Assembly (NCBI GenBank): GCA_963802765.1
Contig: CAWDJZ010000009.1
Span: 139,741-203,740, forward strand
DNA from: Gaiellasilicea sp963802765
GTDB lineage: Bacteria; Actinomycetota; Thermoleophilia; Gaiellales; Gaiellaceae
Length of the DNA: 64,000 nt
Direction: 5' to 3'
A model generated the notes under the pieces. That model did not search any database and was not told the DNA's origin. It saw nothing but the letters and a program-made list of their open reading frames with translations. How positions within the stretch are numbered: position 1 is the first letter of the stretch; each line of letters starts with the position of its first letter. Below are positions 56,945 through 64,000 of the stretch, piece after piece. Made by a program: the position numbers and the translations under genes.

Positions 56945-57187
56945 TCAACGACCCTCTTCCGCCGCCGGGGCGCTGCGCGACGAGAGGATGTCGGTGAGGG
57001 CCTCGACGTCGACGTCCCCCACGCCCTTCCCCTTCAGCCGGGCTGTCCGCTCGGCACGCAGGATGTCGATCCGGCCCTGGAGCAGGCGACGGCGGAACGA
57101 GACCTCGTTCTCCTCCTGTTCGAGCTCCTCGATCAGGCTCTTGAGGTCCTCGTCGGAGAGCGTGCCCAGATCGGGTAGCGGTTCCAT
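56945..57187 (-). CDS. RsiG-like c-di-GMP-binding anti-sigma protein, single motif
   Basis: 80 residues. The segment EENEVSFRRRLLQGRID (25-41) contains the pattern E-x3-S-x2-R-x3-Q-x3-D exactly: Glu26, Ser30, Arg33, Gln37, Asp41. This is the c-di-GMP motif reported for RsiG, the anti-sigma factor of WhiG in Streptomyces, which carries two copies on two helices; a one-motif form acting as a dimer is known from Rubrobacter. Here only one motif and one long helix are present, with ILRAERTARLKGKG after it. No WhiG-type sigma factor is next to it; the two sigma genes at 47-49 kb are of primary type. Confidence 0.82.
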   Translation of the reverse strand: MEPLPDLGTLSDEDLKSLIEELEQEENEVSFRRRLLQGRIDILRAERTARLKGKGVGDVDVEALTDILSSRSAPAAEEGR

Positions 57188-57217
57188 GTCACCTTTCTAA
57201 TCGTCGTCTCGGGGTCA

Positions 57218-57246
57218 GTAAAGCAGGCCGTGTACCGAGGGGTCAA
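57218..57246 (-). promoter_or_regulatory. Candidate promoter upstream of the RsiG-like gene
   Basis: On the minus strand TTGACC (complement of 57241-57246) and TTTACT (complement of 57218-57223) are separated by 17 bases. The region is the 61-base gap after the manC/PMM stop. A weak GAAAGGTG ribosome-binding site lies just before ATG 57187. It would let rsiG-FHA-ftsR-apt be transcribed separately. Confidence 0.35.
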
Positions 57247-57248
57247 CC

Positions 57249-59774
57249 TCAGCTTGAGGCTTCTACCGAGGTTCGCGGTACGGGCGCTTCTCCCTGCATT
57301 ACTTCCTCGACCAGCTCCCGGACCTCCCGCTCGAGCTCCTCCGACGCCTCCGGTGTCTCCCCCTCGGCGTAGATGTGCACGAGCGGCTCGTCGGGGTCGG
57401 GCAGCACCTGCGACCAGCCGTGCTCGTTCATCAGCTTGATCCCGTCGGTGAGATCGAGGTCGCGGCCGGCCAGGCGCTCGTTCAGCACCCGCATCACGAG
57501 CCCCTTCTTCGACCACGGGCAGGCCAGGCGCCGGTGGATCAACGTCGGCACCGGCAGCTCGGCGACGAGCTCCGAGAGCGGCCGGCGCAGTGGCGCGAGC
57601 AGCTCGAGGAGCTTCGCGAGGCTTGCGACCGCGTCGTAGGCCGGCAGGAACTCCGGGAAGACGTAGCCGCCCCCGACCGCCCCTGCGAACACGACCCCCG
57701 GCTGGGCAGCGGCGCTCGTCAGGTCAGTCAGCGAGTTCGGCGTGCGCACGATCTCGAGCGCGTCGCCGGCGAGCTCGTCGAGCTTGCTCGTGGCCGTGAC
57801 CGGGAACGCGAGCTTCCCCTTCGTCCCCCGCTCGGCGAGCAGGCGGACGAAGAGCAGCAAGGCCTGATCGACCGGCACCTCGTGGCCCAGCTCGTCGACC
57901 AGATAGAGCCGCTCGCCCGACTGGTCGAAGACCGCGCCGAGATCCGCCCCGATGGCCGTCACGAGGCGCTTCGTGTGCCCGATCGACTGCGCGAGCGTGC
58001 CGCGCTCGCCCAGCTCGTCGGCGAAGAAGCCGTGCGCGGAGACCGCCTCCACGCCGAGCGGCCCGACCACGAGCGGCAGCACGAACGAGGCGGCCGAGTA
58101 GCCGTAGTCCACGACGATCCGGAACCGCCGCTCGCGGATCGCCTCGGCGTCCAGCGAGCCGAGCAGATCCTGCGCGTAGCTCTCGCGCACTCGCGCCGGG
58201 TAGGAGACCGAGCCGACGCCGCCCGAGTCGACTCGGCGGAGCTCCTGGCGCGTGAAGTTCCGCTCGATCTCCTTCTGCAGGCCGGGCGTGACCAGGATCC
58301 CGGGCGGCTCGTAGATGCGGATGAAGACCGCTTCCGGGTCGAGATGGCTCGTGCCGACGTGCACGCCGGCCGCGAACCCCTGCGTCTTGAGCACGTGCCG
58401 GCCGACCGCGGGGGGCGAGACGCGCAGGTCGGCGACGTCGATTCCCGCCGCGTTCAGGCCGGAGATCGTCGCGCGCTTGATCATCCGGCAGCCGGGGGCG
58501 GAGTCGCGGCTGGCGACGACGCGGGCGCCGCGCTTGAGGGCGGTGCCGAGCGCGGTCGCGAGCCGCGCGGCCGTCTCGGGAGTGAGATCGACGTTGACGA
58601 GCCCGCTCACACCGTCCCTGCCGAACAGGCGCGAGGAGGCGCGCGTCTCCCAGATCAGGTTCTCGAAGACCTGGGCGCCGGTCTCGACCTCCTTGTAGGG
58701 GTAGACCCGGACGTGCGGCATGATGCTCGCCTCCGAGCCGATCGTGACCTCGTCGCCGATCGCGGCGCCTTCCTGGATCCGGACGTGGTCGCGGATGTCG
58801 CAGGTGCGGCCGATGATCGCTCCCTCGATCAGCGCGCTGCGGCCCACGTGCGTCGCCGCGTCGATCACCGTCCGCACCGTTCGTGCGCGTTCGCGCAGCG
58901 TGACGCCGTTCGAGAGCACGGTGTACGGCCCGACCGAGGCGTCTTGCGCGATCCGGCAGTGGTTGCCGATGAACGCCGGCCCCTCGACCTCCTCGACGTC
59001 GTAGATGTCGGCGCCCTCGCCGATCCAGACGTTGCCGCGCAGCTGGATGCCCTCGATGTTCAGGCGCACCCGCTCGTCGAGCGCATCGAAGTTCGCCTGG
59101 CGGTACTGGTCGAGGTTCCCGATGTCCTGCCAGTAGCCCTCGAGCACGTGCCCGTAGATCGGCCGCCCCATCTCGAGCAGCAGCGGGAAGAGCTCCTTCG
59201 AGAAGTCGAACGCGCCGTCGGTCGGAATGTGGGTCAGGACCTCCGGCTCGAGCACGTAGATGCCTGTGTTGATCGTGTCCGAGAAGACCTGACCCCAGGA
59301 CGGCTTCTCCAGGAAGCGCTCGACCTTCCCGTCGTCGTCGGTGACGACGATGCCGAACTCGAGCGGGTTGTCGACGGACTTCAGCCCGATCGTGACGGCG
59401 GCGCCGGCCTCCTCGTGGCGGCGCACGAGCGAGCCGAGATCGACGTCGCAGAGCGCGTCGCCGGAAATCACGAGGAACGTCTCGTCGAGGGCGCCGCTCG
59501 CGAGCCGGACCGAGCCGGCGGTTCCCAGCGGCAGCTCCTCGATCGAGTACTCGATGTTGAGGCCGAGCGAGTCGCCGTCGCCGAAATAGCCCCGGATCGC
59601 CTGCGGCATGAACGCGAGCGTGACGATGACGTCGTCGAAGCCGTGCTCGAGCAAGAGCTCGAGGATGTGCTCCATGCACGGCTTTCCTGCGATCGGGACC
59701 ATCGGCTTCGGCTGGTTCGAGGTCAGCGGCCGCAGCCGCGTCCCCTCCCCACCCGCCATCACGACGGCCTTCAC
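57249..59774 (-). CDS. Nucleotidyltransferase-phosphomannomutase fusion protein
   Basis: 841 residues starting at GTG 59774 (KAVVMAGGEGTRLRPLTSNQ). Domains: sugar-1-phosphate nucleotidyltransferase (1-235; GGEGTRLRPLT, NTGIYVLEPEVL), a left-handed beta-helix (about 245-370; GEGADIYDVEEVEGPAFIGN), and phosphomannomutase-like alpha/beta domains (375-840). In the mutase part the phospho-Ser loop is atypical: HVGTSHLDPEAVFIRIYEPP in place of TASHNP, and the Mg-binding DxDxDR loop reads AVFDQSGERLYLVDE, so mutase activity is doubtful. This fusion is known in actinobacteria and cyanobacteria and serves GDP-mannose or related sugar synthesis. pgsA overlaps upstream (GTGA). Confidence 0.87.
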   Translation of the reverse strand: MKAVVMAGGEGTRLRPLTSNQPKPMVPIAGKPCMEHILELLLEHGFDDVIVTLAFMPQAIRGYFGDGDSLGLNIEYSIEELPLGTAGSVRLASGALDETFLVISGDALCDVDLGSLVRRHEEAGAAVTIGLKSVDNPLEFGIVVTDDDGKVERFLEKPSWGQVFSDTINTGIYVLEPEVLTHIPTDGAFDFSKELFPLLLEMGRPIYGHVLEGYWQDIGNLDQYRQANFDALDERVRLNIEGIQLRGNVWIGEGADIYDVEEVEGPAFIGNHCRIAQDASVGPYTVLSNGVTLRERARTVRTVIDAATHVGRSALIEGAIIGRTCDIRDHVRIQEGAAIGDEVTIGSEASIMPHVRVYPYKEVETGAQVFENLIWETRASSRLFGRDGVSGLVNVDLTPETAARLATALGTALKRGARVVASRDSAPGCRMIKRATISGLNAAGIDVADLRVSPPAVGRHVLKTQGFAAGVHVGTSHLDPEAVFIRIYEPPGILVTPGLQKEIERNFTRQELRRVDSGGVGSVSYPARVRESYAQDLLGSLDAEAIRERRFRIVVDYGYSAASFVLPLVVGPLGVEAVSAHGFFADELGERGTLAQSIGHTKRLVTAIGADLGAVFDQSGERLYLVDELGHEVPVDQALLLFVRLLAERGTKGKLAFPVTATSKLDELAGDALEIVRTPNSLTDLTSAAAQPGVVFAGAVGGGYVFPEFLPAYDAVASLAKLLELLAPLRRPLSELVAELPVPTLIHRRLACPWSKKGLVMRVLNERLAGRDLDLTDGIKLMNEHGWSQVLPDPDEPLVHIYAEGETPEASEELEREVRELVEEVMQGEAPVPRTSVEASS

Positions 59775-60322
59775 GACCCGCACCTCACGGCGCGCCTTGA
59801 GCACGTACTGCGCCGCAGCCACGAGCGCCAGCGCGACCCCGATCCAGAAGAGCCAGACCGGCCAGTCGACGCCGTCGTCCGTCACCAGCACGAGCCCGAT
59901 CGCGAGCGTAGAGCACCCACGTCGCGAGCTTGCCGACGCGGGACACCTCGAAGTCGTAGCCGCGGTTCACGACCAGCTTGTACCCGCCAACCATGATCAG
60001 GTCACGCGACGAGGATCACGAGCGCCGCGTACCAGGGCAGGCGGCCGGTCACCCAGAGCATCACCGCGGCCGCGTCGATCATCAGCCGGTCGGCAAGTGG
60101 ATCGGCGACCTTCCCGAACTGCGACTCGACGTGCCAGCGGCGCGCGAGGAAGCCGTCGACCTGGTCGGTCACCCCGGCCACGGCGAAGACGATCCCGGCG
60201 GGCCAGTTGGCGGGGTCGTCGGCGAGCATCAGCCCGACGAACAGCGGGATCAGCGCCAGCCGCAGGACCGTCAGCGCGTTCGGAAGCTGCGCGAGCGGTG
60301 CCGGGACTGCGCGGGAGGCCAT
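59771..60322 (-). CDS. pgsA: CDP-alcohol phosphatidyltransferase (PgsA-like), frame-broken
   Basis: About 183 residues, polytopic. It starts at ATG 60322 (ASRAVPAPLAQLPNALTVLR). The family motif DGxxAR...GxxxD...D is covered by the segment VTDQVDGFLARRWHVESQFG followed by KVADPLADRL: Asp residues and AR are present. Breaks near 60003 and 59905 divide the frame; across them YKLVVNRGYDFEVSRVGKLA and WPVWLFWIGVALALVAA continue the protein. It transfers a phosphatidyl group to glycerol phosphate or inositol phosphate. The stop would overlap the next GTG start; the apparent fusion results from an indel. Confidence 0.88.
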
Positions 60323-60380
60323 GAGAAGAGGATACGGCGCCGCGGGGTCTCTGGCTGGCCGGCGATCTAGGCTCCCCGAC

Positions 60381-61392
60381 ATGGCCGAGACGATCACGCT
60401 GCCGGGCTTCGTCAACGCGCACAGCCACACCTTCCAGCGGGCCCTGCGCGGCCGGGCCGGCGGCGGCGACTTCTGGGCCTGGCGGGAGCTGATGCTCGCC
60501 GAGGCGGAGCGCCAAACGCCGGCGAGCGTCCGCGAGCTCTACGCGGCCACGTACATCGGAGATGCGCAACGGCGGTTACACCGCGGTCGGCGAGTTCCAC
60601 TACCTCGGCCTCCCCGAGGCGCGCGCGGCGGTCGAGGCCGCCGCCGAGGCCGGGATCGAGCTCGTCCTCCTGCTCGCGGCGTATGGGCGGGGCGGCCTGC
60701 CGCGCATGCGGCAGGAGTCGCCCGCCGACTACCTCCGCCAGCTCGAGTCGCTCCGTGCCGAGGGTGTCCGCGTCGGCCTTGCCCCCCACTCCGTCCGCGC
60801 CTGCCCGCGCGACTGGCTCGAAGAGCTCGGTCGTTACGCCGTGGCCGAGGGCCTGCCGCTCCACGTCCACGCCGACGAGCAGCCGCGGGAGATCGAGGAG
60901 TGCCTCGCCGAGCACGGCTGCCGGCCGATCGAGTTGCTCGAGCGCTCGGGCTGCCTCGGGCCGCACGTCACCGTCGTCCACGCCACGCACGCTGACGGCG
61001 CCGAGCTCGATCTTCTCGCGCAGAGCGGCACAACCGTCTGCGCGTGCCTGACGACCGAGTCCGACCTCGCGGACGGTTTCATTCCGGCCGCGCGGATCGA
61101 GCACCGCGGCATCCCCGTTTGCATCGGCTCCGACTCCAACGTCCGCATCGATCCGTTCGCGGAGCTGCGCGAGCTGGAGGGGATCGCCCGGCGCCAGACG
61201 GGCAAGCGCGGCGTCTTCTCGACCGAGCGGCTGCTCTGCTTCGGCGCCGACGAGGGTGCGCGGTCACTCGGGCTCGAGTCCTGGCCCGAGATCGAGGTCG
61301 ACCTCGGGCACGAGTCACTGCGCGGGGTCGAGCCGGGCGACGTCTTCGACGCGCTCGTCTCGAGCTGCGCGGCGGACGTCGTTGCCCGCTAG
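60381..61392 (+). CDS. hutF: Formimidoylglutamate deiminase-like amidohydrolase (frame-broken)
   Basis: About 337 residues. The metal site HxH is in PGFVNAHSHTFQRALRGRAG, then after an extra base near 60561, RNGGYTAVGEFHYLGLPEA, HVHADEQPREIEECLAEHG, VTVVHATHADGAELDLL and GIPVCIGSDSNVRIDPFAEL. The FQRALRGRA stretch and WAWRELM are typical of HutF (N-formimino-L-glutamate deiminase) in the five-step histidine degradation route, but no other hut gene is in the window. A related deaminase of the same superfamily remains possible. It shares CTAG with the convergent gene. Confidence 0.85.
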
Positions 61393-62867
61393 CGCCAGCT
61401 GAAGGAGACGTCGTCGATCCACGCGGAGCCCTGCAGCTGTCGTGCTTCGAGGACGATCCGCGCGAAGGCGGCTCCGGCCGGCGGCCTGGCCTCCACCACC
61501 GCTCTGCGCCAGCTGTCGCCGGCAGGAACGGACGTCCACCTCAGACCCACTTGGCGGCCCGCCGGGCCGAACCAGGCGATCGCGATGCGGATCGTCGCGT
61601 CAACGCCGCGGACCCACGCCGAGAGCCGTGCTCGGCCGGCTCGCACCGGAGCCGCGACCGGCGTGACGAGGAAGATCCCGCTCCGTCCGGGCCGTCCGAC
61701 GACCCGGGCGGACGCTGCACCAGATCTCGCCACCGCCGGGTCGCGCACGAGGCGTAACTCACCCCTGGACCCCCAGACCGCCGGTACGGACGATCCGTCC
61801 TCGGCCGCCGCGGCGACCTCGAAGCCTCCGTTGAAGGCCGTATCCAGGCGCCCGCTGAACAGCCGGCGCACGGTGCCCGCCGCCGGCTTCGCGGAGCCGT
61901 CCTCGCGAAACAGGCCGAAGCGGTACTCGGTCTCCTTCTGGTGCACGTCCGAGGCCGGGATCGCGCCCGCGGCGAAGTCGTCCAGGATCCAGAGCCCGGG
62001 AGCCGGGAGACCGAGGCGCGCCAGCGCACCGAAGCAGAGCTTGAAGTAGTGCTGCTGAGCGGCTTCCTGGCCGGACGGTGTCAGCGGGACGCCCTCGAAG
62101 CCGGTATGGGCGGTGGAGGTCGGGTATCCGAGCTCGCCGATCCACAGCGGCGTCGGCGCGGCGAGGTCGCGCAGCGTTGCGAAGACGTGCTCTGCCGCTT
62201 CGCCGCCACCCGTGAAGTAGTGGGCACTGAAGAAGTCGGGCCGCGCCGCCGCCGGCAGCGCCGCAGCCAGCGGACGCAGCCTGAGCGCCGGCTTCGTCCC
62301 GCCGACTGACACCGTCACCGGCGTTTGTCGCCTGAGCAGGCCCCGCAGCCACGGGACGAGCTCGCGTGCCCACTGGAGCGCCGCTCTGTCCGTCGTGTCG
62401 ACCTCGTTCTTGAGCTCGACGAACGCGATCCTTCGGTCGCCGACGTACGGCGCGAGCACGGCGCGGGCCCACCGCTTCGACCCCTCGATGTCCCGGTACT
62501 CGTCCCACCAGTCGAACAGTGTGAGATGCACGTGCAGGCCGGCGCCGGCCGCGATGTCGACGAGCTCGCGCAGGAGGTGCAGCTTCTCCTGCTGCGGGCT
62601 CGGGTAGCCGAAGTAATGGGCGGGAACGACGACGCGGACGGTGTTGGCGTTGAGGCTCCGGAGCCGGCGGAGGTCGGCGGCGATTCGCTCCGGACGCCAG
62701 GGCTCCCACATCTGCGTCCAGCCGGCGTCGGCGGGGTAGTAGCTGACGGCGCGCAGCTCTCGTGGAACGTCGAGGCGGGCGACGGCCGCTTCGACATCGG
62801 GATCCGCTCCGGCCGGGCTCGGCAAGACGAGGCAGACAGCAGCGAGGACGAGGCCACGTTTCAGCAA
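61389..62867 (-). CDS. Secreted GH5-like glycosidase with C-terminal beta-sandwich
   Basis: 492 residues with an N-terminal signal (KRGLVLAAVCLVLPSPAGA). The TIM barrel (about 35-320) shows AVSYYPADAGWTQMWEPWRP, the acid/base Glu in IAFVELKNEVDTT, and the nucleophile Glu in TPLWIGELGYPTS, as in clan GH-A cellulase-family enzymes. The C-terminal 140 residues (FNGGFEVAAAAEDGSSVPA; WIDDVSFSWR) look like a CBM4/9-type sandwich. The substrate is unknown. The reading frame is intact. It ends within 4 bases of hutF. Confidence 0.86.
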   Translation of the reverse strand: MLKRGLVLAAVCLVLPSPAGADPDVEAAVARLDVPRELRAVSYYPADAGWTQMWEPWRPERIAADLRRLRSLNANTVRVVVPAHYFGYPSPQQEKLHLLRELVDIAAGAGLHVHLTLFDWWDEYRDIEGSKRWARAVLAPYVGDRRIAFVELKNEVDTTDRAALQWARELVPWLRGLLRRQTPVTVSVGGTKPALRLRPLAAALPAAARPDFFSAHYFTGGGEAAEHVFATLRDLAAPTPLWIGELGYPTSTAHTGFEGVPLTPSGQEAAQQHYFKLCFGALARLGLPAPGLWILDDFAAGAIPASDVHQKETEYRFGLFREDGSAKPAAGTVRRLFSGRLDTAFNGGFEVAAAAEDGSSVPAVWGSRGELRLVRDPAVARSGAASARVVGRPGRSGIFLVTPVAAPVRAGRARLSAWVRGVDATIRIAIAWFGPAGRQVGLRWTSVPAGDSWRRAVVEARPPAGAAFARIVLEARQLQGSAWIDDVSFSWR

Positions 62868-63118
62868 GAGGCATGAGCCTAACGCCGCCGCGCCGACGAC
62901 TTCTACCGCGGCGCGGCCGGCGCACGCGGCGGCGCAGTCCGCCGTTATCTGACGTTAACTATCGAAATCCGCCTGCTCCACCAGGGACGTCCCCAGGTCA
63001 CGCCCCGGGGCCTGCTCCGCCGGTCCAGGGGTTCCCTCGGCGCGTACACGAATGTCAGCGAGAGACCATCGGCACATCCGAGCGACCAACGCTCATGAGC
63101 CGATTGGAGGAACCACAG

Positions 63119-64000
63119 ATGAACCACGCACCAGCACGAGCTCGCCGGTCAGCACTCCGGCCGCTCGTCGTCACCGCCGTCGCCGCGCTCGGCCTCGGCT
63201 TCGCGGTCCAGGCGGGCGCCGCGCCGGCGGTGAAGCACAAGCAGAAGGTCGAGGCGAAGGTCAGGCACGACACCCTCGAGATCGAAGGCACGTTCAGAGG
63301 CGACACGATCGCGCTTCGACTCCGGGCCGGCGACCCCGACACGCTCGAGCTCGACGTCGACGACGACGGCTCGGCCGAGCGCCGGTTCGACCGCGACCGG
63401 TTCGACAAGATCGAGGTCGAGGCGGGGTTCGGCGACGACTTCGTCCGGATCGACGAGGTCAACGGCGTCTTCACCGACACGGAGGCGACGACGCTCGACG
63501 GCGAGTTCGGCGACGACTCTCTCGCCGGCGGCTCCGGCCGGGAAGTGTTCCGGGGCGGCTTCGGCCACGATCGCGCCGACGGCAACCGCGGCGACGACAC
63601 CGCCTTCATGGGCTTCGGCGACGACACGTTCGTCTGGGATCCCGGCGACGGCAGCGACCGTGTCGAGGGTCAGTTCGGCAACCGTGACTCGATGCTGTTC
63701 AACGGCGCCGGCGCTGCGGAGGCGTTCGACGTCTCGGCGAACGGCGAGCGGATCCGCTTCTTCCGCAACGTCGGGAACATCACGATGGATCTCGACGACG
63801 TCGAGCAGATCGACCTGAATGCGCTCGGCGGCGCCGACACGGTGCTCGTGAACGACGTCAGAGGGACGGACCTCGACAAGGTCGACGTCAATCTGGCTGC
63901 CGCGCTCGTCGGAAACGCCGGCGACGGCCAGCCCGACGCGATCACCGTCAAGGGAACGGCGGCGAACGACCTCGTTCGGGTCGCCCAGGACGGTCCGGCA
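63119..64000 (+). CDS. Secreted Asp/Gly-rich RTX-like (haemolysin-type Ca-binding) protein, 3' truncated
   Basis: The frame is open to the window end (294 codons seen). ATG 63119 follows GGAGG by 8 bases. A Sec signal (RPLVVTAVAALGLGFAVQAGA) precedes a basic stretch and then many GGxGxDxxx-like units: GEFGDDSLAGGSGREVFRGG, GFGHDRADGNRGDDTAFMG, FGDDTFVWDPGDGSDRVEG and LGGADTVLV. These form Ca-binding beta-rolls in secreted proteins. Such RTX-like proteins without a protease or toxin domain are frequent in this phylum. Codon use resembles the neighbours, and the protein may be far longer. Confidence 0.86.
   Translation, partial: MNHAPARARRSALRPLVVTAVAALGLGFAVQAGAAPAVKHKQKVEAKVRHDTLEIEGTFRGDTIALRLRAGDPDTLELDVDDDGSAERRFDRDRFDKIEVEAGFGDDFVRIDEVNGVFTDTEATTLDGEFGDDSLAGGSGREVFRGGFGHDRADGNRGDDTAFMGFGDDTFVWDPGDGSDRVEGQFGNRDSMLFNGAGAAEAFDVSANGERIRFFRNVGNITMDLDDVEQIDLNALGGADTVLVNDVRGTDLDKVDVNLAAALVGNAGDGQPDAITVKGTAANDLVRVAQDGPA

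Noticed and set aside
59771..60322. PgsA-nucleotidyltransferase fusion and BMP2-ATPase fusion
   Set aside because: In both cases the run-on follows from a one-base indel, and a normal stop appears in the corrected frame (TGA in GTGA at 59774; TAA at 21644).

Overview
The window is very GC-rich and gene-dense. Stop/start overlaps (ATGA, GTGA, TTGA) are frequent, and GTG and TTG starts are common. The gene content suggests a deep-branching actinobacterium, probably class Thermoleophilia (Gaiellales/Solirubrobacterales-like) or a relative. Clues are RNase Y and RNase J beside PNPase, a recA-recX-rny-miaB-miaA-dapF order, MurT/GatD, a GarA-like FHA gene next to an FtsR-like MerR gene, and a single-motif RsiG-like protein. 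The taxon is inferred from gene content only.

Layout. 1-0.97 kb: 3' end of pnp. 0.97-8.7 kb: a minus-strand accessory block with a methyltransferase, an orphan Hcp-like tube protein and a very large secreted sugar-dehydrogenase-like protein with PKD, LamG and seven identical FN3 repeats. 8.75-19.4 kb: M16 peptidase, dapB, a DUF4287-like gene, a macrodomain gene, dapA, RNase J, ribokinase, nucleoside hydrolase, pyrophosphatase and FtsK. 19.4-26.2 kb: a BMP-family nucleoside-type ABC transporter with two binding proteins, one ATPase and two permeases. 26.2-36.7 kb: RodZ-like, cinA, thpR, recA, recX, rny, GNAT, miaB, epimerase, miaA, dapF. 36.7-45.4 kb: dapD/dapC/dapE (minus), hflX, dut, Nudix, a PLP decarboxylase, then gatD/murT (minus). 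45.5-49.3 kb: an HNH-associated-repeat protein, a class II amidotransferase and two tail-to-tail sigma-70 genes. 49.7-55.2 kb: haloperoxidase, methyltransferase, uppP and membrane or hypothetical genes. 55.2-60.3 kb: a minus-strand cluster pgsA-manC/PMM-rsiG-FHA-ftsR-apt. 60.4-64 kb: formimidoylglutamate deiminase, a secreted GH5-like glycosidase and the start of an RTX-like secreted protein.

Together the housekeeping genes cover most of the succinylase route to meso-diaminopimelate (dapA, B, C, D, E, F), lipid II amidation and carrier recycling (murT, gatD, uppP), RNA decay (pnp, rnj, rny) and nucleoside uptake and breakdown (BMP-ABC transporter, nucleoside hydrolase, ribokinase, apt).

The most interesting signals are: (i) two copies of a ~155-bp, four-hairpin element with compensatory base changes, each sitting on a duplicated stop/start junction; (ii) a DapF-like protein with Ser at both catalytic Cys positions; (iii) an 80-residue protein with one exact c-di-GMP-binding RsiG motif; (iv) seven FN3 repeats identical at DNA level; and (v) dozens of single-base indels, nearly all insertions, in conserved genes, most simply explained as consensus errors. 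Where I describe a gene as frame-broken, the protein is intact when read across the indel.
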